In this document: positions 1 to 10,061 of the stretch, one piece after another
Position numbering within the stretch: the first letter of the stretch is position 1
Layout: each line of letters opens with the position of its first letter
Notes under the pieces: model-generated
The model's input: the letters and a program-made list of their open reading frames with translations, nothing else
Databases searched by the model: none
What the model was told of the DNA's origin: nothing
Made by a program: the position numbers and the translations under genes
Source of the DNA: Cordylochernes scorpioides
Lineage: Eukaryota; Arthropoda; Arachnida; Pseudoscorpiones; Chernetidae
Assembly (NCBI GenBank): GCA_030710605.1
Contig: CP092882.1
Coordinates: 23,191,583 to 23,255,582 of the forward strand
DNA: 64,000 bases
Direction: 5' to 3'

Positions 1-1496
1 CAGTGGTGCTGATATATCTATAATACCCCCAAAGGATAAAAATAGGATGCCTAGCTCTGATTATAAATTATATGCAGCCAATGGTACAGAAATTGTTACC
101 CATGGAACAAAGGTTAGAAATTTGGATATCGGACTTCGACGTCAATTCCAATGGCCTTTTGTAATCGCCAATACTAACAGAGCTATAATAGGAGCAGACT
201 TTCTGAACAACTTTGGATTGGTAATTGATATAAAAAATAAACGCCTAATTGATGGGATAACTAATCTTTCCATAAGAGGCGTCATTCAGTCAATCTCACA
301 CATGGGAAATATTAGCACTCTAAATTCATTATCCAAGGTCAGCGCTATCCTAACCAAATATCCTAACCTATGTAGGCCACCATCAGATTTTGTAGAAGCA
401 AAACATAGCGTTAAGCATTATATTCCTACAAGAGGTCAGCCAATTCACTCAAAAGCCCGTCGCCTAGATTCACAGAGATTAACTTTTGCTAAGGCAGAAT
501 TTCAATATATGTTGAATAATGGAATAATTAGACCCTCAAATTCTCCTTGGGCGAGTCCACTACATTTAGTTTCAAAAAAAAAAAGGACGAGTCATTAAGA
601 CCTTGTGGTGATTATAGAAGACTCAATGCAGTTACACTTCCAGATCGTTATCCAATCCCTAGACTGGACGATTTCCACCACATCTTAAAAGGTACTCGTG
701 TGTACTCAAAAATAGACCTATGCAAGGCATTCTATCAGATTCCAATTGCTGAAGAGGATAAACCAAAGACTGCCATCATTACTCCTTTTGGGCTATTCGA
801 ATTTAATGTAATGAGTTTCGGTCTTAGAAATGCTACTGCTACCTTTCAGAGATTCATGCATGAAGTCTTAAGAAACTTACACTTTGCATTTGTCTACTTA
901 GATGATATTCTGGTAGCCTCTAAAACGGAAGAAGAGCATTATAGCCACCTAGAAACCTTATTCAGCAGACTAAATTCCTATGGATTAAGAATCAATCTTT
1001 CTAAATCTAAATTCCTAGTACAGGAAATTGATTTTCTAGGATACCTAATTACCTCTCACGGTGTGAAACCACTCCCAACAAAGGTTAAAGCTATTCTAGA
1101 ATATAAGAAACCAAAACAGTTCATGAATTACGCATATTTTTGGGAATGCTAAACTTTTATCGTACCTTTTTAAACAATGCCGCAGAGACTCAGGCAATCC
1201 TTCATGAATACTTGATGGGAGCCAAGAAAAATGATAGAAGCGAAATAAAATGGACTAAAGAAGCTGAAGTTCAGTTTTAAAAATGCAAACAAGCCCTAGC
1301 TAATACAGCACTGTTAGCCTACCCCGATACTGAACTGCCTATCTCACTCTGTACAGATGCTTCAGATCGGGCAGTTGGATCAGTTCTCCAACAGCTTGAC
1401 AATAATAATTGGAAACCAATAGCATTTTTCTCTAAAAAATTAAATCCTGCTCAATGCAATTATAGTACATATGATAGAGAGCTTCTCGCAATATAT
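1..1496 (+). pseudogene. pol: Ty3/Gypsy pol, protease to RNase H part, broken
   Basis: Pol remnant of a Gypsy-type LTR retrotransposon cut by the window start. The first codons read SGADISIIPP, the end of an aspartic protease (D/T)SGA site whose Asp lies outside the window. Reverse transcriptase follows: CGDYRRLN near 605, IDLCKAFYQIP near 713, and the catalytic FVYLDDILVAS near 890. RNase H is visible as CTDASDRAVGS near 1350 and YDRELLAIY near 1470. Disablements seen: a reading-frame change at the 11-A run 574-584, another near 1130, and a TAA at about 1277. Family and order (PR-RT-RH-IN) are standard for Metaviridae. It cannot make a functional polyprotein as read, although the homopolymer break could be a sequencing error. 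Confidence 0.9.
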
Positions 1497-3017
1497 TTGT
1501 CTATCAAATTCTTCAAGCACCTGCTTGAGGCACGTGAATTTACAATTTTGACTGATCACAAACCTTTAATTTACGCATTCAAACAAAAAAATGAGAAAGC
1601 TTCTCCTAGACAATTAATACATCTTCAATACATCTCCCAATTCACTACTGACATCAAGTACATAAAAGGTATTGACAACATAGTCGCCGATGCTCTTTCA
1701 AGAGTTGATGCTATCACAACTATCGACTATGAAGAGATCGCCAAAGAACAAACTGGTGATTCAGAACTACAAAACCTGATATCAAAGAATACTTCTCTAA
1801 AATTTAAGCAATGCCCACTACAATCAGGCAAATTGTTATGGTGTGACGTGTCTACTAATAATATTAGACTATTCATTCCAATTAAATTCCAAATGATGGT
1901 TTTTAGGAACTTCCATGAACTCTCACACCCAGGCATTAAAGCCACTACTAAACAATTAACGTCAAGATTTATATGGCCCAATATGAAAAAAGACATTAGG
2001 AAATGGGCTCAAGCTTGTGTCAACTGCCAAAAGTGCAAGGTGTCGATACACACTAAATCAGAAATAGGCAAATATCAAGAAGTGGATGAAAAATTTAGTG
2101 TTGTCCACATCGATCTAATTGGTCCTTTACCTCCATCGAATGGTAACATCTACTGTCTGACCTGCATCGACAGGTACACCAGCTGGATGGAAGTTGTTCC
2201 GCTACCAGATATAAAGTCTGAAACGGTAGCGAGAGCGTTCTACGAAAACTGGATTGTTAGATTTGGAGCACCTCATACAGTGATATCAGACCAAGGAAAG
2301 CAGTTTACTTCTCAGCTTTTCAAAGATTTAACAACGCTTTGTGGTATCAAACTTCGTCATTCCACGGCGTACCACCCTCAGTGTAACGGGAAGATTGAAA
2401 GGCTTCATAGAACCATTAAAACTGCCATTCGTGCCCGCAATAATATTAAGTGGACAGAAACGCTGCCAACAGTTCTCCTAGGCTTGCGTGCTGTGTGTGC
2501 TATCAACAAAGATAACAACCATTCTTTGTCTCAGATGGTATATGGCAAAACCATCAGACTGCCTGGCGAATTCTTTGATGATTCCAAACATCACCTGCAT
2601 GCTGAAGAATTTGTTCAACAGCTTCAAAAGCAAATGGAATTGCTCAAACCCTTAAATGAAAAACATCATTCGAGGACTAAAGTATTTGTTCATAAAGATC
2701 TGAAAACATGTTCACATGTATTTTTAAGAACGGACAGAGTAAAAAAGGCTTTAGAGCCACCTTACGAAGGTCCTTTCCAAGTGCTAAGGAGAGAGGAAAA
2801 ATATTTTATCATCAAAATCAAGAACAAAGAAGTGTCAGTTTCAAAAGACCGATTAAAACCAGCATATTTATTAAACACCTCTCAACCTGAGGAATCTGCT
2901 AAAGACAACACTTCAATCAGACAACCCGTGGAGCCACCAGTAGACATCAGGAGGATTTCAACACGAACTGGACGGACAATAAAACCCCCTGTCAGATTCC
3001 AGGACTATCAGACGTAA
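1497..3017 (+). CDS. pol: Ty3/Gypsy RNase H end and integrase (open segment of broken pol)
   Basis: A 506-codon open stretch continuing the same pol. It starts inside RNase H (TDHKPLIYAF, then NIVADALSR). The integrase zinc-binding HHCC region comes next (HELSHPG, then CVNCQKC) and the DDE core after it: Asp in VVHIDLIGPLPP, Asp in ISDQGKQFTS, Glu in NGKIERLHRT. The C-terminal part ends in RLKPAYLLN and a basic tail. The first ATG is only the first Met of the open frame, not a biological start, because this protein is released from Gag-Pol. Integrase would join LTR cDNA to host DNA in the nucleus. All catalytic residues are visible, but the upstream parts are broken, so the copy is probably inert. 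Confidence 0.88.
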   Translation: MSIKFFKHLLEAREFTILTDHKPLIYAFKQKNEKASPRQLIHLQYISQFTTDIKYIKGIDNIVADALSRVDAITTIDYEEIAKEQTGDSELQNLISKNTSLKFKQCPLQSGKLLWCDVSTNNIRLFIPIKFQMMVFRNFHELSHPGIKATTKQLTSRFIWPNMKKDIRKWAQACVNCQKCKVSIHTKSEIGKYQEVDEKFSVVHIDLIGPLPPSNGNIYCLTCIDRYTSWMEVVPLPDIKSETVARAFYENWIVRFGAPHTVISDQGKQFTSQLFKDLTTLCGIKLRHSTAYHPQCNGKIERLHRTIKTAIRARNNIKWTETLPTVLLGLRAVCAINKDNNHSLSQMVYGKTIRLPGEFFDDSKHHLHAEEFVQQLQKQMELLKPLNEKHHSRTKVFVHKDLKTCSHVFLRTDRVKKALEPPYEGPFQVLRREEKYFIIKIKNKEVSVSKDRLKPAYLLNTSQPEESAKDNTSIRQPVEPPVDIRRISTRTGRTIKPPVRFQDYQT

Positions 3018-3167
3018 CTCTGTTACTGGCAAGGGAGTGATGTAGAGAATCATATTATTTTATTTCTTATTATTTTTTTTCTCTTGCCTATATTGATGAT
3101 GTATATATTAATTGTAATTAACCTTTTTGTGCACCGAATCGTGACTTCGCGACTGGAAAGGGAGTAC

Positions 3168-3404
3168 TGTGGGGGCTGAGAGATTCCTTCCAGCCTGCTG
3201 GGATGACGCAACACGTGGCGCCATGAAATAGGAGATGACTACCACTACTTGGCACAGCGGCGGTCACCAGAGAGGACCGAATGTGATTCCAGGGTGTTGT
3301 GTTTTTTGTCTTCCCATATAAATGTAGCCAACAAGAAACGCCAATAAAACACTAACTTGAGAGACTATCTGAGCCATCGCTGGACCATAAATCGACACAC
3401 CACA
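3168..3404 (+). repeat. probable 3' LTR of the first Gypsy element
   Basis: The sequence starts TGTGGGGGC directly after a purine-rich stretch (GGAAAGGGAG, 3155-3164). It contains a TATA-like CATATAAATG (3315-3324) and an AATAAA signal (about 3343), and fades near CACACCACA about 3404. The 5' LTR is outside the window, so the ends cannot be checked by comparison. Boundaries are inferred. The stretch 3018-3167 is AT-rich 3' untranslated sequence. It contains a second purine tract (CAAGGGAG near 3030) that could mark an alternative LTR start. Confidence 0.55.
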
Positions 3405-3464
3405 CGTCTATTGACAAGATGTAAATAAAATTTTGTTGATTGTCAATTTTCTAGAGAGTTGTTG
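3405..3464. repeat. dispersed repeat fragment shared with 18920-18975
   Basis: TTGACAAGATGT followed by AATAAAATT and TTGTCAATT here matches 18928 onward closely. This suggests that the Gypsy LTR or its neighbour sits in a copy of a dispersed repeat. Nothing coding. Confidence 0.5.
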
Positions 3465-3600
3465 GAAGAATAGTATAAAAGATGATTTTCGACAGCCAAG
3501 ACCCTGGATCGAATCCCGCATTGGGCGCTTTTTCTGAAGAAAAAAGTTTTTCAATGCCCCCCCATTCTTGCAGAAGTATGTGTGTGTGACCCCACTAGTA
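3465..3600 (+). mobile_element. tRNA-derived SINE-like fragment
   Basis: A perfect pol III B box, GGATCGAATCC, lies at about 3507-3517, followed by CGCATTGGGCGCTTTTT. The expected A-box position, about 40 bases upstream, is degenerate (TAGTATAAAAG). A second copy with the same layout (A-box-like TAGTCTAAACGG, then AGGATAGAATCCC and GGGGGCTTTTTTT) lies at 55165-55300. The shared order and T-rich tail suggest a tRNA-derived SINE family rather than a functional tRNA, because no cloverleaf can be drawn. Confidence 0.5.
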
Positions 3601-3798
3601 ATTGCAATTTACCAAACAGGGTTCTGGCACATTATATCAGGAAAGTACAAAAGTTGAACTGCTTTTTTACATGTGTGAACATATGTTGCACTTGCAGCAA
3701 AAAGCAGTCGCTAACAACTACCCACCATAATTATCATGGCCTGCACCACGTGCATTGAGGATGATGAAAAATACTTACAATTTTTTTCTCCTTGTCAA
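3601..3798. other. no gene seen
   Basis: AT-rich sequence between the SINE-like fragment and the Helitron. I see no ORF, repeat unit or RNA gene. Confidence 0.5.
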
Positions 3799-4518
3799 TC
3801 CCTATATATATAAAAGTCAGTGTATGTATGTATGCATGTATGTGTGTTTGTTCCTATGTCGGCTATACACGTCCACAATACGTAACTAATCTGACTGAAA
3901 TTTTAACAGTATATAGAATAGAATCTGGAAAAACTTAGAGTGAAAGTTTCAGGTCTCTATCCCGAATATTCTTCGAGTTATTTGCAAATTGAGTTGCAAA
4001 TTTGCCCTTTCGCTCGCAAGCAGCGCCTCTAGCGGTGAAGATGGGAGGTAATATCAGCGAACCTAATGTACATGTAAAACGTGTTTTAACAGGACATAGA
4101 GAAAAATCTGGAAGAGATATTTATCGGATCTTTAGCCAAGAAAGTTGAAATTTACAGGTTCTGGGCAAAAATAGTTGTTTTTTAGTCAGAAAATGATTAT
4201 GGCAATATTGCTGTATCATGTTTGATTATCAGATACAAAATTATATCAGGAAAAAATCCAAAAAGCAGAGACCATGGGTGAAGCCAGTTCATTTTTAGTA
4301 TGCAGGAACAAAATTCTAACAGAAAACATTCGTTCGAGCAGAAGACACAAAGCCAAATCATCTCTTTATAAAAATATCGCTTCTCAGACACAAAGTTTGG
4401 AGCGGGACGTTTCACAAGAATGACATCCACGGCGCCAATTTATAATTGTAAAGAATAGTATTTGAATAAAAACATTTAATCGGGTAAAACCCGGGCGTTG
4501 CCTGGGTCATTTGGCTAG
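3799..4518 (+). mobile_element. non-autonomous Helitron, complete, 720 bp
   Basis: It begins with TC (TCCCTATATATATAAAAGTC) after an A at 3798 and ends CTAG before a T at 4519, the A^T insertion signature of Helitrons. A GC-rich hairpin, ACCCGGGC / GCCTGGGT with loop GTT, lies just upstream of the CTAG end. There are no terminal inverted repeats and no target duplication, as expected for rolling-circle transposition. The last 150 bases match the minus-strand element 23457-24650 closely, including TTTGGAGCGGGACGTTTCAC. No Rep/helicase is encoded, so it would need an autonomous Helitron elsewhere. Confidence 0.88.
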
Positions 4519-5790
4519 TTTCCTATATACTTCTCTGCTATTTATCGCATATTTTCCATGGTACATTCACTATGTAATAACCTTCTCAAACAACTTTCTA
4601 TTCTGCCTTTACTGCAATGATAAAATACTGGGGAGGGAAAGACCAACCATCTACTCTAGGTTTTACTTGTTTAGAGTGGAGAACTGCACATACAACAATA
4701 TGATCCTTGAAGGCCTCCAAAGCAATGAGCAAATAAAGAACCTCCATGGAGAAAGGGACATCATGTTTTCCCACTACTCAATGAACAACTATACGGGCTA
4801 CACCACCGTTTTCCTTGAAGTTGACAATTAGGTAGCCGATTTCTTATATAACTGGTCTAAGCTTTCTATATCAGGATTGATATCACGCGCTAAGAAAGAA
4901 GCTTCCCCCCTCAAACAATATTACTGTAGCTTCCATCACCGCGTCACAGCCTGCCTTGCCTCCCAACCTATTTGCTACAAGTGTGGCATGACTGGTTACG
5001 AGGGTCACTCTTGCCCAAACTCAATAGCCAATGTCGCAATTGCTACAAATTGAGCGAAAAAAAAGAAGATATATTCAACCACTTCGCCACAGCCCAGACT
5101 TGTCCCCTGATGAAGACCAAACTGGCAACGATCACCAAGAATGTCAAGCCATTCAAGATTCTGCAAGCCTTCCTTAGGAAGTATCCCTCTGCTTGCCAAA
5201 GAGCTGACGTCATATTACTACAGGAATTTCCTTGATAATTTTAAATGTCCTGACTCCAATTTTCTCACATTTCTCCCTAATATAAGCTATGCCTCACTGG
5301 ATTTTTTTTATCAGATCAGACCATCATCCCATCCTGCTTAGCTCTTCTGACGCCAACATATCCACATCCCTAGTCCATTTAGGCAACCAGTGTATTATGA
5401 TCTGTTCAGCTTACTAGTGTAATAATATACCAGATTTTAGCTGTCTTCCCTTTTTAGAGTCCCCCTCAACAGTTTCGGCTTTCAGTGTATTCACGGCATT
5501 GATGCCAACGCCCACTCTTTAACTTGGGGTCGTCGAGCCTCCCGTGATACCTGTGGGATCAACTTGAGGGGCCTTTAGCTCCTGGAAACCCCCACAAATT
5601 ACACCTGTTACAAAAGGATTCTTCCCTCTTTCATTGACATCCATTTTTGCTGGCATCAAATCCCCCTTCTGTCCACGCTTCCAGAACATGTCTCGCGGAG
5701 ATGGCCTTTCCTGACCACCTTCAAATTATCACTACATTTACTGGCCTCATCTCTATCAATTGAACTATTTCTGGGTAAAATAATTTTGCC
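4519..5790 (+). pseudogene. dead non-LTR retrotransposon (CCHC ORF1 plus endonuclease remnant)
   Basis: Two decayed parts are recognisable. First, ORF1-like sequence (open 4511-4831, then after a stop up to about 5235) contains a zinc knuckle CYKCGMTGYEGHSC near 4965. This is CX2CX4HX4C with the His replaced by Tyr, followed by further Cys pairs (CRNC). Second, at about 5490-5660 one frame reads GIDANAHSLTWG and, after a stop, SFIDIHFCW. These are the Asn/His and Asp signatures of the endonuclease/exonuclease/phosphatase fold that opens LINE ORF2. No RT survives. The first bases overlap the Helitron end, so the LINE is probably the older host of that insertion. Clade is undecided (Jockey- or I-like). 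Confidence 0.6.
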
Positions 5791-6310
5791 GTTTAGGATA
5801 AAATAGCCATTGCTGTGGATGAAGTTTCATTAGTGCAGATAAATTAGGGTTGTTGTCGATTGTTTCATTGTTGTAACTAAAGTCGTCATTGTAGTGGGCA
5901 AAACATCATTGCTGCGAATAAATTTGTCATTGTTGTGATTAAAATTTCTTTGTAGCGGAAAGTTGTGATTGTTGCGGATAAAGTAATCATTGTTGTGGAA
6001 AATTTTCGTCATTGCGTATAAATTAATCATTGTTATATGGGTCTAGAGACTCATTGTTGCCATTTAAGTTTAATTGACATGATTAAAGTCGTCATTTTGT
6101 GGGTAAAATTTTCTTGTTTCGATTAGTCATTGTTGTGGATAAAGTTTCATGGTTGCGGATAAAGTAGTTAATTTTATGTATAATTTCATTTATGCGGATA
6201 TATAAATTACTCATTGTTGTGAATAATGTGGTAATTTTTTTGTGGTTAAAGTTCCTTGTTGCGGATAAAGTAGTCATTGTTGTGGACAAAAATCTATGGT
6301 TGAGTATTAA
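5775..6310. repeat. degenerate minisatellite, about 18-25 bp unit
   Basis: Roughly twenty imperfect copies of GTCATTGTTGTGGATAAA alternate with TTGCGGATAAAGT. Unit length varies through small indels. The short ORFs on both strands here are by-products of the repeat. Confidence 0.8.
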
Positions 6311-6367
6311 GCAGGATGGAATTAAACAATATAATTTGGGGATTTCTATAAATTATAAATATACATA

Positions 6368-6690
6368 TATATTAAAAACAAAATAGGCAAATCTTGACCG
6401 CTCACAATAGCTTTTTTTTTTACGGCAGAGCGCCATCTAGTGGAGCAGAAATTAACTAAACGTTGATCTAACTTGTTCCCTGATATTTGGCCAACCCATT
6501 TTATTGATAAATCATGAAAATCCAACCATGAATGAGTTTCGGGCTGTTGGCCCTCGTCACCTTTGCAGCCAAAATTTTGTTCCAAGAGGCTTCCAGTGAA
6601 ATAAATAAAAAAAGGATATTTAAGACCAAATTTGCGTAAATGCGCTAAACATGTAAAAAATAACAAAAAATAGAAAAATATCAAGTGTTG
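6368..6690 (-). mobile_element. Penelope-type fragment with hammerhead-like core
   Basis: The segment shares its whole course with the foldbacks at 6696-6870 and 62370-62760: GACCGCTCAC, GGCAGAGCGCCATCTAGTGG, TGTTCCCTGATATTTGGCC, then TTTATTGATAAATCA. On the minus strand, 6560-6537 reads GTGACGA, stem GGGC CAACA GCCC, then GAAA. That is the hammerhead order with the first C of CTGANGA changed to G. Similar cores in Penelope-like elements are established knowledge. No ORF is present. Confidence 0.6.
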
Positions 6691-6695
6691 ATATT

Positions 6696-6870
6696 ATGAA
6701 CAAAATACTGACCGCTCACATGAGCTTTTTAGATGGCAGAGCGCCATTCAGTGGATCAGGGAACAAGTTAAATCAACGTTTAGTTGATTTTTGTTCCACT
6801 AGATGGCGCTCTGCCATCTTAAAAGCTCATGTGAGCGGTCAGGATACGCCTATATATATTTTTAATACCA
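6696..6870. mobile_element. palindromic foldback element
   Basis: The left arm (ACCGCTCACATGAGC, then AGATGGCAGAGCGCCA) returns inverted as TGGCGCTCTGCCATCT and GCTCATGTGAGCGGT by 6841. It is a compact version of the 62370-62760 foldback, lacking the central hammerhead part. It probably derives from two Penelope-type 3' ends in inverted orientation. It carries a CTCF-like site, CCACTAGATGGCGCT, near 6797-6811. Confidence 0.7.
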
Positions 6871-7440
6871 ACACCTGACATTTTTCTATTTTAAGTTATT
6901 TTTCATATATATATGTCACAATTTATAAATATTATCTTATATATCGTCTAGTCTTAACCTGCAAAATATTCCTTCCCAATCACTTTTCGTGTTTGTAAAT
7001 AATATAAATGTGTCTCTACCTTATGAAAAAAAAAAAACCCTTCCATACCTCCAATGCATTGTAAACAATCTAACTTTTTCAATCTGTAACAAATGAAGGA
7101 ACAAAAGTTAAAATGAAATTCAGCGCTCTGACAGTCTGGAAATAAGCCAGCTAAATAACCTGTGTGAGAAATAGAGGGGTGTACAGTTAAAATTAGATGC
7201 TTCTTCCCCATCTAAACGTGTCATACATTTTGATATGACGTATCAACAACTGATTGGTTCCTCAAATCAGGTGACCCTCAGGTCCAGGGCAGATGGTACA
7301 CAGTCAGCAGAGAGTGAGAGTACAGAGTTGATAAATCAGCAGCGGAGATGAGCAGGACTCATAGTCCAGTCCCGACTTCACGCTTGTGAATATTCTATCT
7401 ACTTCAGGACTTTTCGCTAACTTCCAGTCAAGCCTTAAGG
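6871..7440. other. no gene identified
   Basis: AT-rich to about 7230, then a more balanced segment (7240-7440) with an inverted CCAAT box (GATTGGTTCC near 7252) and AGAGTGAGAGTACAGAG. It could be promoter or 5' untranslated sequence, but no TATA box or coding exon can be tied to it. Confidence 0.4.
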
Positions 7441-7456
7441 ACACTTCAAATCACCC

Positions 7457-8104
7457 ATGGTTTACGAACCACCTTATTTCCATCGTTTTTGTTTGGGAGC
7501 TTCTTGTTTCCGAAATACATCGTGTGTCTTGTTTATATTTAACAAAGGAGAAGCCACTTGGCCATCGGCTGCAAAAACAGAGTGGAAAGTCCCGATTGAC
7601 TGTTTAGCTGGAAGAGATATATTTCTCCCTTATTTGTGGGCTTTCGAGATCACGACCTATTCAAAGCGCTGGAATTGTCCGTGTAATAGCAGAATACAAG
7701 ATGAAATCATGCATATAACATTTGGTTGCTTTTGCTTGGGGTAACAGAGAGGGGAACTCTTGGGCGACTTATCCTTGTCTCACAATCCGATAGTCAACAA
7801 ATATATAACTGGATGAATACAATGATGTTTGATCAAGGTCTTCTCTTTGGTTTATATGTATACTACAGGGTCGCAGTCAGCCTTCGGAGGAGATTAATGA
7901 ATTCCCCGAATGTCGTGGTCCATTTGGATGAGGAAAGCGAAGACTAGAACGCTGTTGATTCGCCTTTTCAGTGATGCGCTAACCATGACATATGCACGGT
8001 GGAATCTGTGGCCATGCGGGACATGCGTTGGACATGGAAGCTATTGTTGGGTTCAGTGTTGCCTGGAGTATAGGAGTTCCATCTATGATTCCTTCCTGCG
8101 ATGA
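7457..8104 (+). pseudogene. possible degraded DDE transposase (Merlin/ISXO2-like)
   Basis: Overlapping short frames can be read as one decayed protein. RWNCPCNSRIQDE (about 7669) resembles the N-terminal Trp/Cys zinc part of IS1016/Merlin-type transposases. SPNVVVHLDEE (about 7905-7935) resembles their first catalytic Asp-Glu motif (usually GPGxVVEIDE). The spacing of about 85 residues is plausible. Several frame changes and stops separate the parts. No TIRs were found. This is a weak family guess; it could equally be unrelated decayed coding sequence. Confidence 0.27.
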
Positions 8105-8124
8105 ATCTGTATAAGACCGGTGGT

Positions 8125-8185
8125 CTTAATAAAAAAGCATCTCTTGATCGTGCAACAAAAAGTTGCTGATGGCTTGCGCCACCTA
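8125..8185. repeat. half copy of the 21482-21602 foldback
   Basis: AAAGCATCTCTTGATCGTGC followed by AAAAAGTTGCTGATGGCTTGCG matches one arm and the centre of the palindrome at 21482-21602. Only one arm remains here. Confidence 0.6.
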
Positions 8186-8249
8186 TCGTAATAAATATAA
8201 ACTATTCGATGATTTTTATTTCTTACAGAATTAGCCAAATACCCATTCT

Positions 8250-8560
8250 TGATTAGTCAAGAAAAAGCTAACCACGTACGCTTTTCGGGCTGTTGGCCCT
8301 CGTCAGCGTAATGCAAGCTCTACCTCAACGAAAAAAAAAAAAAAAAACCTGGTCATTTAGGTATCCTGAAAAATCATGAAACGGGTAGTTAAGGCCAGAA
8401 TTGCGTGAGAACGCCAAACAATGTGAAAAAATAGTACAAAAATGGAATGGTACTAGGATCAGGCGAATAAATGAATAAAAATACATCTCCTGAATAAAAT
8501 TCTGAATAAAAATATATTTTTTCACCTTTTTTTCAAGGGAGGAGGGGGGAGCAATCATTT
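8250..8560 (-). mobile_element. Penelope-type fragment, minus strand
   Basis: The minus-strand order matches the fragment at 6368-6690: hammerhead-like core, GCGTACGTGG, then TTGACTAATCAAGAATGGG. The plus strand shows CGGGCTGTTGGCCCTCGTCA, nearly identical to 6540-6558. A 15-A run at 8332 probably belongs to a tail. No coding potential. Confidence 0.55.
8283..8306 (-). ncRNA. hammerhead ribozyme-like core
   Basis: Read on the minus strand: CTGACGA (8306-8300), a 4-bp stem GGGC/GCCC with loop CAACA, and GAAA (8286-8283). CTGANGA, stem II and GAAA are all canonical. Stem III and stem I are poor, so activity is doubtful. Confidence 0.5.
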
Positions 8561-8675
8561 ATTGATATTTTACACGATATATTTTCTCTAATTGTATGTA
8601 AATTTAATAATAAAAATAATACTCAACAGAATCCAGGAAAGGGGGAGATGGGGCATTCTTATATATATATATATA
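8561..8675. other. AT-rich spacer with (TA)n
   Basis: AT-rich sequence ending in a (TA)n tract at about 8660-8678, the microsatellite into which the first Naiad-type cluster appears inserted. Confidence 0.6.
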
Positions 8676-10061
8676 TAGTGTAGAAACTATATAACAAAAT
8701 TATAACAGTGATTCTAATTTTAAAAACTTAAGGAGCAAACTGATAATAATGATAACTTATATCAGTTAGATTTGATTAGATTAGCAAGCTAAATCTAAAT
8801 TAATTATAATAATAAATAGTTATTTAATTTTATAGTCCAGTTTTGTATTAAGATTATCTTCACTATTATGATCATTTAAATACAAATTATAAAATTTGTA
8901 AAATGTTATTAATTTGTAGATAGAGAGAGAAAAAAAAAATCCTTTACTTCTATTACATCCTCAAGTTAATTATATATTTATAATTAATAACAATAAAAAA
9001 AATTAACAAAGTAACGTCTATTACATCGGCTTTTACACGTCATTCAGACATACTCTAATCCTATATATAGAATAATCGAAGAGATAATATATATAATAGT
9101 TAGAAAAAAGAGAGAAAGACAGAACCATGCACTTTTAACCAAACTAATAATAAGGAAAAAAAAAAAAAAAAAGAGTTTTATAAAGAAGGTAGATAAGATT
9201 ATTAGTATATATATATATATTTTTTTATGATTTTATATTTTATCCTTTTTTTTTTTTTTTTAAAAAGATTTTTAAAGGTTTTTTTATTTTATAATATGAT
9301 TATAAATAGTTGTATTTAGTAATATATCTATAGTATGAATTAACATTTGTTATAAGTTTGGATATTATGTTTTGAAACCCTAATGGTAGACCAGACATAC
9401 ACAAAAAACTTTAAATTGAAATAAATTGGAAAAAGAGATCTGCTGGAACGGGGATCATCAGATAAAATTCCAGCGACATTTCAACCCCTTCTTTATTATG
9501 TCATAGATCTCTATTAAACCGTATTTTATGTGTTAATATTAAGTTGTTTCAGTGAAATATTTAAATGAACATATAACAGATACAAGTGTTAACAAATTCA
9601 AACTGTAAACCTACCTTGGCCGCTGCGTCCTCCATTGTGTATATCTATTTCTGGCTGGCACATGTCGCGGGAGGGGAATGTCCCCCCACATTTCAAATTT
9701 AGACCATTTATTCAGAATTTTTTTTGAACAACAAGAAAATTAAAGAAGATAGGAAAAATAGTTAAAGGAAGAAAGCTAAGTTTTATAATCTTTACAGATA
9801 GTTATATCAAAATAACTGATTTAACACTTATTCATCTTTTAATATTCCTTTAAAAAGGCAAATTATAAGAGTTTAATAAAGCTATTAATTGTGCAAATTC
9901 ATCTTTATTTAACTTCCATTTTCCTCCCCAGAAATTGGAGATTAAACAAAAATGAACTATATACTTTAACACTTTAAAAATCTTGTGAAAAAATCTTTTA
10001 ATCAGTTATTTAATAAAAGTTTAATTAACTGTTAAAGATTATAAATTTGTATTAGTTAATA
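8676..10061 (-). repeat. Naiad-type family 1: 3' UTR and pseudo-LTR
   Basis: On the minus strand this follows the RT fragment 10062-11013 and runs to the (TA)n tract. Parts 8690-9370 reappear inverted at 11021-11590 and again at 11673-12202. The order of blocks (ACGTCATTCAGACATACTC; AACCCTAATGGTAGACCAG; RT end) parallels the pseudo-LTR of the second family at 41919-43140, although the sequences have diverged widely. It carries the pseudoknot motif at 9442-9488. Confidence 0.75.
9442..9488 (-). ncRNA. pseudoknot motif with GAAA and CTGATGA (Naiad family 1)
   Basis: Minus strand: helix A GGGG, TT, GAAA, linker TGTC, helix B GCTGGAA, linker TTTTAT, CTGATGA, T, CCCC (A'), G, TTCCAGC (B'). A and B cross, giving an H-type pseudoknot. 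The same order with different but still complementary helices occurs in the second Naiad family and in an abundant repeat. Function is unknown. Confidence 0.6.
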
